Part shown: positions 44,426 through 52,799 of the stretch, one piece after another
Layout of the letters: every line of letters begins with the position of its first letter
How positions within the stretch are numbered: the stretch's first letter is position 1
Source of the DNA: Ardenticatenaceae bacterium
GTDB lineage: Bacteria > Chloroflexota > Anaerolineae > Promineifilales > Promineifilaceae
DNA length: 64,000 nt
Direction: 5' to 3'
Assembly (NCBI GenBank): GCA_020634245.1
Contig: JACKCC010000007.1
Location: 372,001-436,000, forward strand
Notes under the pieces: model-generated
The model's input: the letters and a program-made list of their open reading frames with translations, nothing else
Database searches by the model: none
What the model was told of the DNA's origin: nothing
Translations under genes and position numbers: made by a program

Positions 44426-46969
44426 TTAGTTGTGGATCTCGAAGATGAAGACGCCGTCACGGCCGTATACCATTTCCACTTTGGGGTTTCTGTCCAGCAC
44501 TGCCGGATCGAAAAAGCCGGAACTGCTGTGCGGGCCAATGTAGATATGGGTGACGCCCTGCTGGCTGAGCCAATCGATCTGGGCCGGATCGCTCCAATCG
44601 GCTACGGCCGTTGCCGCAGTGTTAAACGTTTTCACAAACTGGAACAGGTCAGGATTATAAACCTGATCGATGGGCGGCGTTGTGGTCATGCGACCGGTCA
44701 TGGGCACAATCCAGGCTCCGCCATCGCTGGCGGCCCAGGTTTCACCTAACCACTTCCAACTGTTAACAGCGATAAAGGCCGTTTCCGGCAAGTTTTCATC
44801 GATCCAGAACAAGCCGGCTACGTCGGCGTGCTGCGCCAGCAGCGTTTGCTCGTTAAGAATACTGATTTGCTGGCGCACACCAAACAAGAGCGTCGCCAAC
44901 AGCCCACCCCCAATTAGAACGGAACCAATCCATTGCAGCAGCCAGTGCATTTGTCGCAGCCACCGCCATAACTGATCGCCGGCTATCCCCAAAAATATGG
45001 CCAGCGGTAAAAAAAACGTAATGTACAAACTGTTCAGGTTCACAATTGACGGGATAGGCAAACCCAATCGGTCACCACCTACCAGGATGAAGAGAACGGC
45101 CGTCCAACCAATCGACACCAATGGCAGCCAGGTCCAGCGCCGCCGTCGCAGACCAAATACGAAAGTTGGCAGCAGCGCCACCAGCGCCAGCCACAGGAAC
45201 GTCGGTTCCCAACCGGTCTGCACGTAGCCGGTAGGGAAGGCATTGTAATTGGCGATGGGATTGCTAACCAACTGCTGCGGACTGGTCAAAGCCGCCAGCT
45301 TCCAGATGCGCGGCGCAGTCAGCAGCAGTCCCAGTCCGCCCGCTGCCGCCAGCCAACGGCCGTTCCTGCCCCAGGCGCTTAACCAGACCACCACCGCAAA
45401 GGGAATATAAAAAATGAAAACACGGAAATGAATGAGGAATAATCCTGCGGCCAGAAATCCTACTAACCACCAGACCCGCCGCCAGCTTCGCGCCCCGCGC
45501 ACCAACTGCCAGGTCAGCGCCAGCAGCACCGGCATGATGAACATGGCCGTCAACTGCGTCAACCGCCCCCAAGTGACGTAGTAACCGGGAAAGAAAAAGG
45601 GCAATCCCACCAGAAACGCAGCCAGGAACGCCGGTCGTTGGCGGCGAGTCATGAGAATAACGGCCGTGTACACCATCAACGGCAGCAATCCGCCAATCAA
45701 CTGCCCCAAAAACAACAGCAGCCGGTTTAGCGGCCAGTTGGTCATCAGTTCCAGACTGGCGGCGATGGCGTGAAAACCATAGTGATATTGGCCATCGGTG
45801 ACGGGCAAATAGGGTTCGTAGCTGCCGGGCATTTGGCCGCTGTGGGTCATAACGGCCGTAATCAATCCATGACGGCTGGCATCCACCCAGGGCAGGAAGC
45901 TGAGATCGCGCACGGCCAAGAGGCGGGTAGCGGTGGTGAGGGTGAGAAGCAAGAGGAGCAGGGGGGCAGGGGTGCGAGGGTGCGGGGGTGAAAATCCCCC
46001 TTGCTCCGCTGCTCCCTTGCTCCCCTGCCTGTCTTTTAGCCAAAGCAATAACACTACCAGCCAGCCAACAACAAACACCAGCCACAACGACCAACCGCGC
46101 CAGCGCCCGTCCACCAGGGTCATGGCAAACCAGAGCAAAGGCCATACGGCCGTTCCCAAAGCTAGCGCCACCCCCCACCAGGCAAAGAAATTTAACCGCA
46201 GAGGGCGCGGAGATCGCTGAGGTTTTTTTTCTTCTCCGTGTTCTCCACGTTCTCTGCGATTGAAAATAAACAAAAGCAGGAGTACGCCGGGCAGCGAGAG
46301 GAAAAACAACGCCAGGAGTAGAAGCCCGCCCTCATACCACAGCATCTCGCCCAAAGACTTGAAGGCATCAGGCCATGTAAGCTGGTAGCGGGTAACAAAG
46401 CGTAAATCCTGAGCATTGGTAGCAGGCACGGCCGTGGCCGTGGCCAGCGACCCATCATCCATCACAATGCCGCCCCACCCATACACATCCAGGCTGTAGC
46501 CCCACACCGATACCGGGTTATCGGTGCTGCCCCTGATTTGCAGCGTGTAACGTTTCCCGGCCGATTGCGGTTGGGGCGTGAAACGGAAAACAACCGTCTG
46601 GTTGTTGGTAAGTGTTCGGGTGGGCAGGGACTGTTCGGCAATGAGATTGTTGTCGTCATCAAGAAGTTGGAGGTGGAAACGGCCGTTTTCCCCCGCCGCC
46701 ACTTCCCCCTGACGAGCCAGAATCAGCTCGATTTCCCGCAGTCCATTCCAACGGGGTACAAAATCCTGGCGGATGGTCAGCGCATTTTGCGGTGTGGGCA
46801 GCACCGTGTTGGCTCTAGTCTGGCTTAAATCGGCGGCGATGATGGGGTGGGAAACGGCCGTGACGCTGATCGGCAGTCCCGCACCATCCAGCACCAACAG
46901 CCACACCAGTAACAACCCCGCCCCCAACAGCAGCCACCAACTTGTCTTCAACTTCCAGTCTCCAGTCAC
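44426..46969 (-). CDS. Large polytopic membrane protein (possible GT-C type)
   Basis: An 847-residue protein with an N-terminal membrane anchor, a beta-rich outside domain and about 12 further spans. Motif-like parts are PWVDASRHGLITAVM and YHYGFHAIAASLEL in loops after spans, as in GT-C glycosyltransferases, where an acidic residue in the first loop is catalytic. The C-terminal part is a soluble domain (WIDENLPETAFIAVNSWKWL). GT-C identity is inference. Two repeat blocks are read in frame: 45944-46030 and 46188-46262. Fourteen or so membrane spans make a transport or envelope role likely. Confidence 0.72.
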   Translation of the reverse strand: MTGDWKLKTSWWLLLGAGLLLVWLLVLDGAGLPISVTAVSHPIIAADLSQTRANTVLPTPQNALTIRQDFVPRWNGLREIELILARQGEVAAGENGRFHLQLLDDDNNLIAEQSLPTRTLTNNQTVVFRFTPQPQSAGKRYTLQIRGSTDNPVSVWGYSLDVYGWGGIVMDDGSLATATAVPATNAQDLRFVTRYQLTWPDAFKSLGEMLWYEGGLLLLALFFLSLPGVLLLLFIFNRRERGEHGEEKKPQRSPRPLRLNFFAWWGVALALGTAVWPLLWFAMTLVDGRWRGWSLWLVFVVGWLVVLLLWLKDRQGSKGAAEQGGFSPPHPRTPAPLLLLLLTLTTATRLLAVRDLSFLPWVDASRHGLITAVMTHSGQMPGSYEPYLPVTDGQYHYGFHAIAASLELMTNWPLNRLLLFLGQLIGGLLPLMVYTAVILMTRRQRPAFLAAFLVGLPFFFPGYYVTWGRLTQLTAMFIMPVLLALTWQLVRGARSWRRVWWLVGFLAAGLFLIHFRVFIFYIPFAVVVWLSAWGRNGRWLAAAGGLGLLLTAPRIWKLAALTSPQQLVSNPIANYNAFPTGYVQTGWEPTFLWLALVALLPTFVFGLRRRRWTWLPLVSIGWTAVLFILVGGDRLGLPIPSIVNLNSLYITFFLPLAIFLGIAGDQLWRWLRQMHWLLQWIGSVLIGGGLLATLLFGVRQQISILNEQTLLAQHADVAGLFWIDENLPETAFIAVNSWKWLGETWAASDGGAWIVPMTGRMTTTPPIDQVYNPDLFQFVKTFNTAATAVADWSDPAQIDWLSQQGVTHIYIGPHSSSGFFDPAVLDRNPKVEMVYGRDGVFIFEIHN
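45944..46030. repeat. In-frame intergenic-type repeat in membrane protein gene
   Basis: gcaggggtgcgagggtgcgg and ttgctccgctgctcccttgc wording encodes a Gly/Pro/Ser-rich loop (GAAEQGGFSPPHPRTPAPL). The same words occur in intergenic DNA near 21990 and inside genes at 21540 and 27220. Confidence 0.6.
46188..46262. repeat. In-frame 'gcggagggcgcggag' repeat in membrane protein gene
   Basis: The words accgcagagggcgcggag and tccgtgttctccacgttctc match the intergenic block at 22850-22885 and 31090-31130. They are read as a charged loop (NRRERGEHGEEKKPQRSPRP). Confidence 0.65.
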
Positions 46970-46986
46970 CGATCTCCCCTGTTAAC

Positions 46987-47011
46987 AAAAAAGCCGCCTT
47001 CGCAGCGGCTT
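46987..47011 (-). terminator. Intrinsic terminator after tRNA (CAT)
   Basis: On the minus strand AAGCCGC pairs with GCGGCTT around a 7-base loop, followed by a T run. It lies directly after the tRNA. Confidence 0.85.
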
Positions 47012-47022
47012 TCATTCTTGAG

Positions 47023-47096
47023 TGGCGCCAACTGGATTCGAACCAGTGACCTAGGGCTTATGAGTCCCTCGCTCTAACCTGCTGAGCTATAGCGCC
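47023..47096 (-). tRNA. tRNA with anticodon CAT (Met elongator or Ile2)
   Basis: 74 bases form a cloverleaf: acceptor GGCGCTA/TGGCGCC, D arm GCTC-AGCAGGTTA-GAGC, anticodon loop CTCATAA and T arm CTGGTTCGAATCCAG. The last base pair of the anticodon stem is an A-G mismatch. A CAT anticodon may be elongator Met or lysidine-modified Ile; these cannot be told apart here. CCA is not encoded. Confidence 0.93.
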
Positions 47097-47238
47097 AAAG
47101 CGACCAAAATTATAGCCAACTCCAGTCATCCTGCCAAATTTTGGAAGTGAACAAACCAGGGAACATGGGTAACAGTCACTTTTGTATTAGGTCCGAGTTT
47201 TACTGATCAGGAAAGTGGTTGTCACCTCGGATTTAGGT

Positions 47239-48363
47239 TTAGGGCAGCACAATCGTAAATGGAACGGGCATAAAAACCAGAACAAACAAGGCCAGTGTAA
47301 AAATAGCGATCCAACGCCGACGGCTGTCCAACGGCGTCACATCATCCAACGGTTCCGCATGAACCCGGCCAAAAACAGTGAGCAGCAAAATCCAAACCGC
47401 CCACATAAATGTCCCGGTGACGATAACCAGCAAGGCCAGTCCCAACACCACCGGCCAGAAAAACTGCCGCGCTTTTTTGCCAAAGAGGACATAAGCCACA
47501 TGACCGCCGTCTAACTGGCCTACAGGAATCAAATTTAGTCCAGTCACGAGCAAGCCGACCCAGCCGGCCCAGGCAAATTGATTCAGGCTCACGTCAATAC
47601 CATTGGCCGGTAAAAATCGACCGAAAATAACGATTTTGGACAGCGCATACAGAATTGAATTGCCTTCCAGCATATACCCGCCGGTCGGCAGCGGGCCAAC
47701 CGGCGAGGTGGCTAACCCATACCACAAAATAGGCAGCGCAAAAATCATACCCGCCAGCGGTCCAGCAGCGCCTACGTCCAGCAGCGCCCGCCGATTTTTA
47801 ACCGGCGCCTTGAGCCTGATAAATGCCCCCATCGTGCCGATGAGGGAAAAACTGGTGGGCAGCGGGATGAAATAAGGCAGTGAGACCGGCACTTTGTGAT
47901 AGCGTGCCGCGAAATAATGACCCAGTTCATGGGCGCCCAAAATCAACATGAGACTGGCGCTGAATTTCCAACCTAACCAGAGGGAACGCAGTGCCAATCC
48001 CGGATCTCCGGTTTCGTACATGGCCCCGACGTAGAGGGTGGACAAAATGGTAGCAATGAATAAAACCAGGTTTATCCACCATTGGGAAGCCGGTGGATTG
48101 AAGACGATTGGCAGGGCAATGAGGGCTGTGCGGTCTTCTTCCTGGCGGATCAGGGGGGTGAAGCCGTGTCGTTCAAATCGTTCGCGGAGTTCGTCAAAGT
48201 AGACGGCCGTATCCACCAAAAACCGGCCGCGAAACCGAACATAACCCGGCTCAGGCTGATCCAGGCTCGTGTCATAAACCATAAACAGATCGGCTATCTC
48301 GCGGCGTAAGGCTTCAATTTCTTCCAGGGGGAGGTTTGTCGTCGGCGGGGATGATTCTTCCAT
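47239..48363 (-). CDS. Site-2 protease (M50) family metalloprotease
   Basis: A 374-residue polytopic membrane protease. The zinc site is LILGAHELGHYFAARYH (HExxH) and the third ligand lies in NLIPVGQLDGGHVAYVLF. The first 100 residues form a cytoplasmic domain. Family members cut membrane-bound regulators within the bilayer, often anti-sigma factors. A small membrane protein lies just upstream in the same direction. The window also holds an ECF sigma/anti-sigma pair, but no direct link is shown. Confidence 0.93.
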   Translation of the reverse strand: MEESSPPTTNLPLEEIEALRREIADLFMVYDTSLDQPEPGYVRFRGRFLVDTAVYFDELRERFERHGFTPLIRQEEDRTALIALPIVFNPPASQWWINLVLFIATILSTLYVGAMYETGDPGLALRSLWLGWKFSASLMLILGAHELGHYFAARYHKVPVSLPYFIPLPTSFSLIGTMGAFIRLKAPVKNRRALLDVGAAGPLAGMIFALPILWYGLATSPVGPLPTGGYMLEGNSILYALSKIVIFGRFLPANGIDVSLNQFAWAGWVGLLVTGLNLIPVGQLDGGHVAYVLFGKKARQFFWPVVLGLALLVIVTGTFMWAVWILLLTVFGRVHAEPLDDVTPLDSRRRWIAIFTLALFVLVFMPVPFTIVLP

Positions 48364-48375
48364 AATAAAGCTGTT

Positions 48376-48606
48376 TTAACTATTGCCGTTCTCGTCGGCC
48401 GTGTCCTCATCATCATCGCCCCAACTGATAATCCAGATACAAGCGCCGGCGACCAGTGTCGTGATGAGCAAAAGCCAAAACCATTGCAGGCCCTGCAAAC
48501 CCACATCACGCGCTTCAACAACGAGTATAATATCCATCCCCAACGCCAGAACAAACCAGGCCGATAAGTTGGGGTGCTGCTTAATCCAATTCATAATTGC
48601 TGTCAT
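48376..48606 (-). CDS. Small two-span membrane protein
   Basis: A 76-residue protein with two hydrophobic helices (WFVLALGMDIILVVEA and WFWLLLITTLVAGACIWIIS) and an acidic tail (GDDDEDTADENG). A second ATG at 48594 could be the real start. No family is recognised. It ends 12 bases before the site-2 protease gene and could be its partner. Confidence 0.6.
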   Translation of the reverse strand: MTAIMNWIKQHPNLSAWFVLALGMDIILVVEARDVGLQGLQWFWLLLITTLVAGACIWIISWGDDDEDTADENGNS

Positions 48607-48710
48607 TAGTCTCTAGTCTCCAGTCTCGTAGTCGCGTGGTCATGTAAAAGTAGGGGCGCACCCTTGTGGTCGCCCACGTGGGCAGGCACAAGGCACTGCC
48701 CCTACCGCGA
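48605..48710. repeat. Intergenic word repeats and inverted repeat
   Basis: agtctctagtctccagtctc words are followed by an inverted repeat with arms gtaggggcgcacccttgt and gggcaggcacaaggcactgc around ggtcgcccac. Related wording lies near 21985 and 60700. Confidence 0.55.
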
Positions 48711-48730
48711 ATTATTGAGATGATACCGTT

Positions 48731-49966
48731 TTACTGCTGCAGTCGCCGGTCGCGCAGCACTTTCAAGCGCAGATGTGTGCCCTCTGGCTGCGATTCGTCT
48801 ACAGCCCGCTGCCAAACTTGTGGCAGATTGGTTGGATTAGCCGGGCCAAATGCCTGCCGGTCAAACGTTTGCTCAATTTCCGGCGGGGCATCGTCGGCTA
48901 TAAAGGCCAGAATAATTTCACACACATGCGCATCAGCCGATTTTTCTACTTCTTCCAAAATAGCCAATCCGGTGGTCATCGTCGCTTCCAGAGGATGGAT
49001 AAATATCTGATCGATGCGGGCCACCTGGCTGTCGATATTCCAGCCCATTAACGCGCTAATTTCGGTACCAATCTGGCCAATGAAGTAACCTCGTTCGCTC
49101 AAAGCCATCAACAATTCAGCCCGCTTCATCTGGACCGCGCCATTTGTAGCTTTGTGCATAAGCAGCAGCATCGCGGCCACATCGGCCGGCCGGGCGCGGC
49201 GAACTTCCAATCCTTCGGGACGGTCAACGGTTTCCACCGCTATCTCCATAGGAGCTAATTCAGCAGCGCTTGGCCGGGGTGTGGGTGCGGCGGCTTGTGG
49301 TGGTGGCTGCGGCGGCAAATCCGGCAGCAGGCGGGTTCCAGCCAGGCGCGGGTCGGGCAGCCGCTCCCAGGCCATCGCAAACTGCTTTTCAGTGTCGATC
49401 ATCAAGCCTTCAGTGTCGATGACGATGTCGGCGCGGGCCACTTTTTCTTCCTGGGATGGCTGGGCTTTGATGCGAGTAACGGCCGTTTCCGTATCCATCC
49501 CCCGGCAAATGCGCAGCCGATCCAATTGGCGCTGCCGCGAACAGCGCGTCACCCAAATCTGATGACAAATCTTGGCCAGCGCCCCTTCCAATAATTTGAT
49601 CGCTTCAATAAAAACAATCGATTTGTCACTTTCCTTGATGCGTTTGGCCACTTCGCGGCGCACGTAGGGATGAATAATCGCTTCCAGATCGGCCATCGCC
49701 TGCGCATCGCCGAACACGATTTTACCCAGGGTACGGCGGTCGATACGGCCGTCTTCCAACCGCACTTCTCGCCCAAAAGCAACACCAATCGCCGCCTGCA
49801 TCTCGGTATCGTGGTCTTGCAGTTCATGAACGATCTTGTCGGCATCAATCGTCAGTGCCCCGTGTTCCGCCGCCAGGCGCATCACCGCCGATTTGCCCGT
49901 GGCGATATTACCCGTTAACCCAACGATCAATTTGCCCGAAAGTCGCGTCCCGCCTGGCTCATTCAT
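48731..49966 (-). CDS. coaE: Dephospho-CoA kinase fused to a GNAT-like domain
   Basis: A 411-residue fusion. Residues 1-195 are dephospho-CoA kinase: Walker A GLTGNIATGKSAV, DADKIVHEL, RIDRRTLGKIVFGDAQAMAD and the lid-region arginine in SRQRQLDRL. It makes the last step of CoA synthesis. After a Pro/Ala linker comes a domain from about 240 (LEVRRARPADVAAMLLLM) with GNAT-like layout but a poor acetyl-CoA loop (HPLEATMTTGLAILEEVE). Normal CoaE has about 200 residues. It overlaps the ABC-F gene by 8 bases. A CoA-producing enzyme fused to a fold that binds acetyl-CoA suggests feedback or direct use; that is inference. Confidence 0.85.
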   Translation of the reverse strand: MNEPGGTRLSGKLIVGLTGNIATGKSAVMRLAAEHGALTIDADKIVHELQDHDTEMQAAIGVAFGREVRLEDGRIDRRTLGKIVFGDAQAMADLEAIIHPYVRREVAKRIKESDKSIVFIEAIKLLEGALAKICHQIWVTRCSRQRQLDRLRICRGMDTETAVTRIKAQPSQEEKVARADIVIDTEGLMIDTEKQFAMAWERLPDPRLAGTRLLPDLPPQPPPQAAAPTPRPSAAELAPMEIAVETVDRPEGLEVRRARPADVAAMLLLMHKATNGAVQMKRAELLMALSERGYFIGQIGTEISALMGWNIDSQVARIDQIFIHPLEATMTTGLAILEEVEKSADAHVCEIILAFIADDAPPEIEQTFDRQAFGPANPTNLPQVWQRAVDESQPEGTHLRLKVLRDRRLQQ

Positions 49967-51983
49967 GCGTCATCTTTTCCCACTGCGCTAACAACTGCGC
50001 CAACTGTAATTCCATAGTGGCATATTCTACGCTCAGGTTTTGAATCTTGTCAAAACTCTGGGCCTGCGTCGCCGTTTGCAAATCTTCTGCTAATTTTGCC
50101 AACATCTCTTCCGTCGCAGTGATGTTGTTTTCCAATTGGGCCAGTGCTTCCGCTCGTTTACGCTGTTCATTTTTGCTCAATCCTGTCCCATTGCGCTCAC
50201 TTTCCGGCTGGGCCGCCGCGCGGGCCTGGGCGGCGGCCTCTTTGGCTGCCTCCCGCTCCCGATTGCGCTGTTCGATAAATGATTGGTAACCGCCTTTGTG
50301 GACGTGGAGACGGCCGTTCTCCAAATTCCAAATCTGCGTCGCCAACCGGTCCACCAGGTAACGGTCATGCGACACCAGCAAAATCGTCCCGGCAAACTGC
50401 TCCAGCGCCGCTTGCAGCACTTCTTGCGCCGGAATATCCAAATGATTCGTCGGCTCGTCCAGCAGCAGGAAATTGGCCCCTTCCAGCGCCAGAATCGACA
50501 GCGCCAGCCGCCCCCGCTCGCCGCCGCTCAAATCGCCCACCCGCTTGTAAACGTCATCCTGCCGGAACAGATAGCGGGCCAGATAATTGCGCGCCTGGCT
50601 GATGTCCATGTTTTCGTAGCGCAGCAGTTCGTCCAGCACCGTGTTTTCCAGATTCAAATTATCGTGCGCCTGGGCAAAGTAACCGACATGCAAACTGGCT
50701 CCTTCATGGATTTTCCCAGCCAACGGCACTAATTTACCCAAAATCGTACGTAAAAAGGTCGTCTTGCCCGTCCCGTTTGGCCCAATGAGCGCCGCGCATT
50801 CCTGCCGCCGCAGCTCAATGTCTTCAGCCGTAAACAGTGTTTTTGTCGGATAACCAATCGTCAAATCAGTCGTACGCAGGACGATTTCACCGCTGCGGAA
50901 AGTCGCATTGAGCCGCATGTTGAGAGTCGGCGGCCGGGTTGGGCCGCGCAGTTCGTCAATACGTTCATACAGTTCGCCCACTGTGGAAGCCGGACGCCGC
51001 AAATCCAGTTCATCGGTAACTTGCGCCCATCCTTTGCTTTTTAGCTGGCTTAAGACGCCCAGCCCGCCTACGCGCAGCGCCTCCACCTCGCGGCTTAAAC
51101 GGCTCAATTTGCCCTGAGCCATCTGGGTACGCTGCCCGGCAATATTGCGGCGGATGTAATCCATCTCTTTGGCCAGCCGCTCTTGCAGCGCCTCAAATTC
51201 GCGCTGCTGTAATTCCCAGCGCTCTTGCCGCTGCTGGACATAGGCGCTGTAGTTGCCACGATACGTTTCAATGCCCTTAGCGTGCATTTCCCAGATGGTA
51301 TTGACGACTTTATCGAGAAAATAACGGTCGTGGCTAACAATGAGGACGGCCCCATTCCACGTTTTGAGCGCGCTTTCCAGCCATTCGATGGCTTCCACGT
51401 CCAGGTGATTGGTTGGCTCGTCGAGGATGAGCAGGTCGGGCTGCTCCAGGAGCAGGCGGGCCAGCAGGGTGCGTGTTTTTTGGCCGCCGCTAAGATGGGT
51501 AAGAGGCAGCGCCCAGTCGGCTTCGGCAAAGCCCAGACCGGTCAGCACCTGTTTGATGCGCAGTTCGTAGTCGTAGCCGCCGGCCAACTCGAATTTTTCT
51601 TGCAGATGGCTATATGCTTCAAACAGTTCGTCACTGAACTCGCCATCGGCCATCTCGGCTTCCATCTGGCGCAGACGGGCGGCATCTTCTTGCAGCGTGG
51701 CAAAGACGGTGAGCATTTCATCGTAGACGGTATGGTCAAGCTGGCTAAACGCCTGTTCCGATTCCTGATGCAAATAGCCCAGCCGGGCGCCTTTGGCCAA
51801 ATGAATCGTACCGCTGGTCGGCTGGCTCATTTTGGCTAAAACCAGCAGCAGTGATGTTTTCCCGATCCCGTTGGGGCCAACCAGCCCAATCTTGCCATCA
51901 TTAGGCACGCTAACAGAAACGCCGCTGAACACATCAACCGCGCCAAAAGATTGTCCCAGGAAAGAAGCTGTCAGAATTGCCAT
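49959..51983 (-). CDS. ABC-F family ATPase
   Basis: 674 residues from the ATG at 51983; an ATG at 52028 adds 15 residues without family match. Two ATPase domains: Walker A GPNGIGKTS and GPNGTGKTT, signatures LSGGQKTR and LSGGERGR, Walker B LLILDEPTNHLD and LLLDEPTNHLD. The linker is of the helical ABC-F type and the C-terminus is a coiled coil (REREAAKEAAAQARAAAQ). Such proteins act on ribosomes in translation or antibiotic protection; a resistance role cannot be told from sequence. Confidence 0.93.
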   Translation of the reverse strand: MAILTASFLGQSFGAVDVFSGVSVSVPNDGKIGLVGPNGIGKTSLLLVLAKMSQPTSGTIHLAKGARLGYLHQESEQAFSQLDHTVYDEMLTVFATLQEDAARLRQMEAEMADGEFSDELFEAYSHLQEKFELAGGYDYELRIKQVLTGLGFAEADWALPLTHLSGGQKTRTLLARLLLEQPDLLILDEPTNHLDVEAIEWLESALKTWNGAVLIVSHDRYFLDKVVNTIWEMHAKGIETYRGNYSAYVQQRQERWELQQREFEALQERLAKEMDYIRRNIAGQRTQMAQGKLSRLSREVEALRVGGLGVLSQLKSKGWAQVTDELDLRRPASTVGELYERIDELRGPTRPPTLNMRLNATFRSGEIVLRTTDLTIGYPTKTLFTAEDIELRRQECAALIGPNGTGKTTFLRTILGKLVPLAGKIHEGASLHVGYFAQAHDNLNLENTVLDELLRYENMDISQARNYLARYLFRQDDVYKRVGDLSGGERGRLALSILALEGANFLLLDEPTNHLDIPAQEVLQAALEQFAGTILLVSHDRYLVDRLATQIWNLENGRLHVHKGGYQSFIEQRNREREAAKEAAAQARAAAQPESERNGTGLSKNEQRKRAEALAQLENNITATEEMLAKLAEDLQTATQAQSFDKIQNLSVEYATMELQLAQLLAQWEKMTHE

Positions 51984-52034
51984 GCCACAAGTATAAAGGA
52001 GCCGCAGACGATGGACGAATTTTGACACAAGTGT

Positions 52035-52099
52035 AGACCTGACAGGATTCTACTAGGTACTACATCTGCCAAACAGCCTCGAAAAAACCTGTCAGGTCT
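52035..52099. repeat. Inverted repeat AGACCTGACAGG
   Basis: AGACCTGACAGG (52035-52046) and its complement (52088-52099) flank 41 bases in the gap between the divergent ABC-F and sigma factor genes. The rest of the gap holds no gene. Confidence 0.6.
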
Positions 52100-52189
52100 T
52101 GCTCTATCACTAAAGATTTGCTTCATCGTGCATCTAATAAATAGAAACTACAGCAGTAGAAGCCTCATGTGAGGTAATATGGTAACAGT

Positions 52190-52792
52190 ATGAAGGATAT
52201 TCAGGCGGTGGTGAGCCAATGCCAGGAAGGTCATTTGGATGCATTCACCACCTTATTCAACCGCTGTCAGAACCGCGTCTATGATGTCGCCTGCGCTATT
52301 CTGCGTAATGAAGCGGCAGCCGAAGATGCCGTCCAGGATACCTTTCTGGTTGTTTTTCAGAAGATCAACAGCTACAAAGGCGAGTCGGCCTTTGAAACCT
52401 GGCTCATTGCTATCACTGTTAATCAGTGCCGCATGCGCTTGCGAAGACAGAAAGTACGGCAGTTTCTGTCATTGGAGCGACTGAGCCGAGATCGTCTTTT
52501 CAGCCTAAGCAGTAGCGGCAGCGGCAGCAGCGAGGGAGTCGCCGACACGGTCCACCAACGCCAGCGCCGCCAAACGCTGTGGGATTTGGTAGATCGGCTG
52601 GATGACCGGCTGCGGCTGCCTCTGATCCTCCGTTACCGTTATGCGCTCTCTTGTGGCGAGATTGCTGACATTCTTGACCGGCGACAATCCACTATTTACC
52701 AGCATCTTCACGAAGGACGAAAGCTGCTGGAACAGATGGCCCGACAGGAAGAAGCGGAGACTTTGGCTCCGTCAATTGAGGCTGCGAGCTAA
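52190..52792 (+). CDS. ECF-type RNA polymerase sigma factor
   Basis: A 200-residue sigma factor. Region 2 is AAAEDAVQDTFLVVFQKINS followed by FETWLIAITVNQCRMRLR; region 4 is LRLPLILRYRYALSCGEIAD and the helix RQSTIYQHLHEGRKLL. It directs polymerase to its regulon when freed from its anti-sigma factor, which is encoded 7 bases downstream. The ATG is AGTATGAAGG with weak ribosome site. Confidence 0.93.
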   Translation: MKDIQAVVSQCQEGHLDAFTTLFNRCQNRVYDVACAILRNEAAAEDAVQDTFLVVFQKINSYKGESAFETWLIAITVNQCRMRLRRQKVRQFLSLERLSRDRLFSLSSSGSGSSEGVADTVHQRQRRQTLWDLVDRLDDRLRLPLILRYRYALSCGEIADILDRRQSTIYQHLHEGRKLLEQMARQEEAETLAPSIEAAS

Positions 52793-52799
52793 TAAAACG

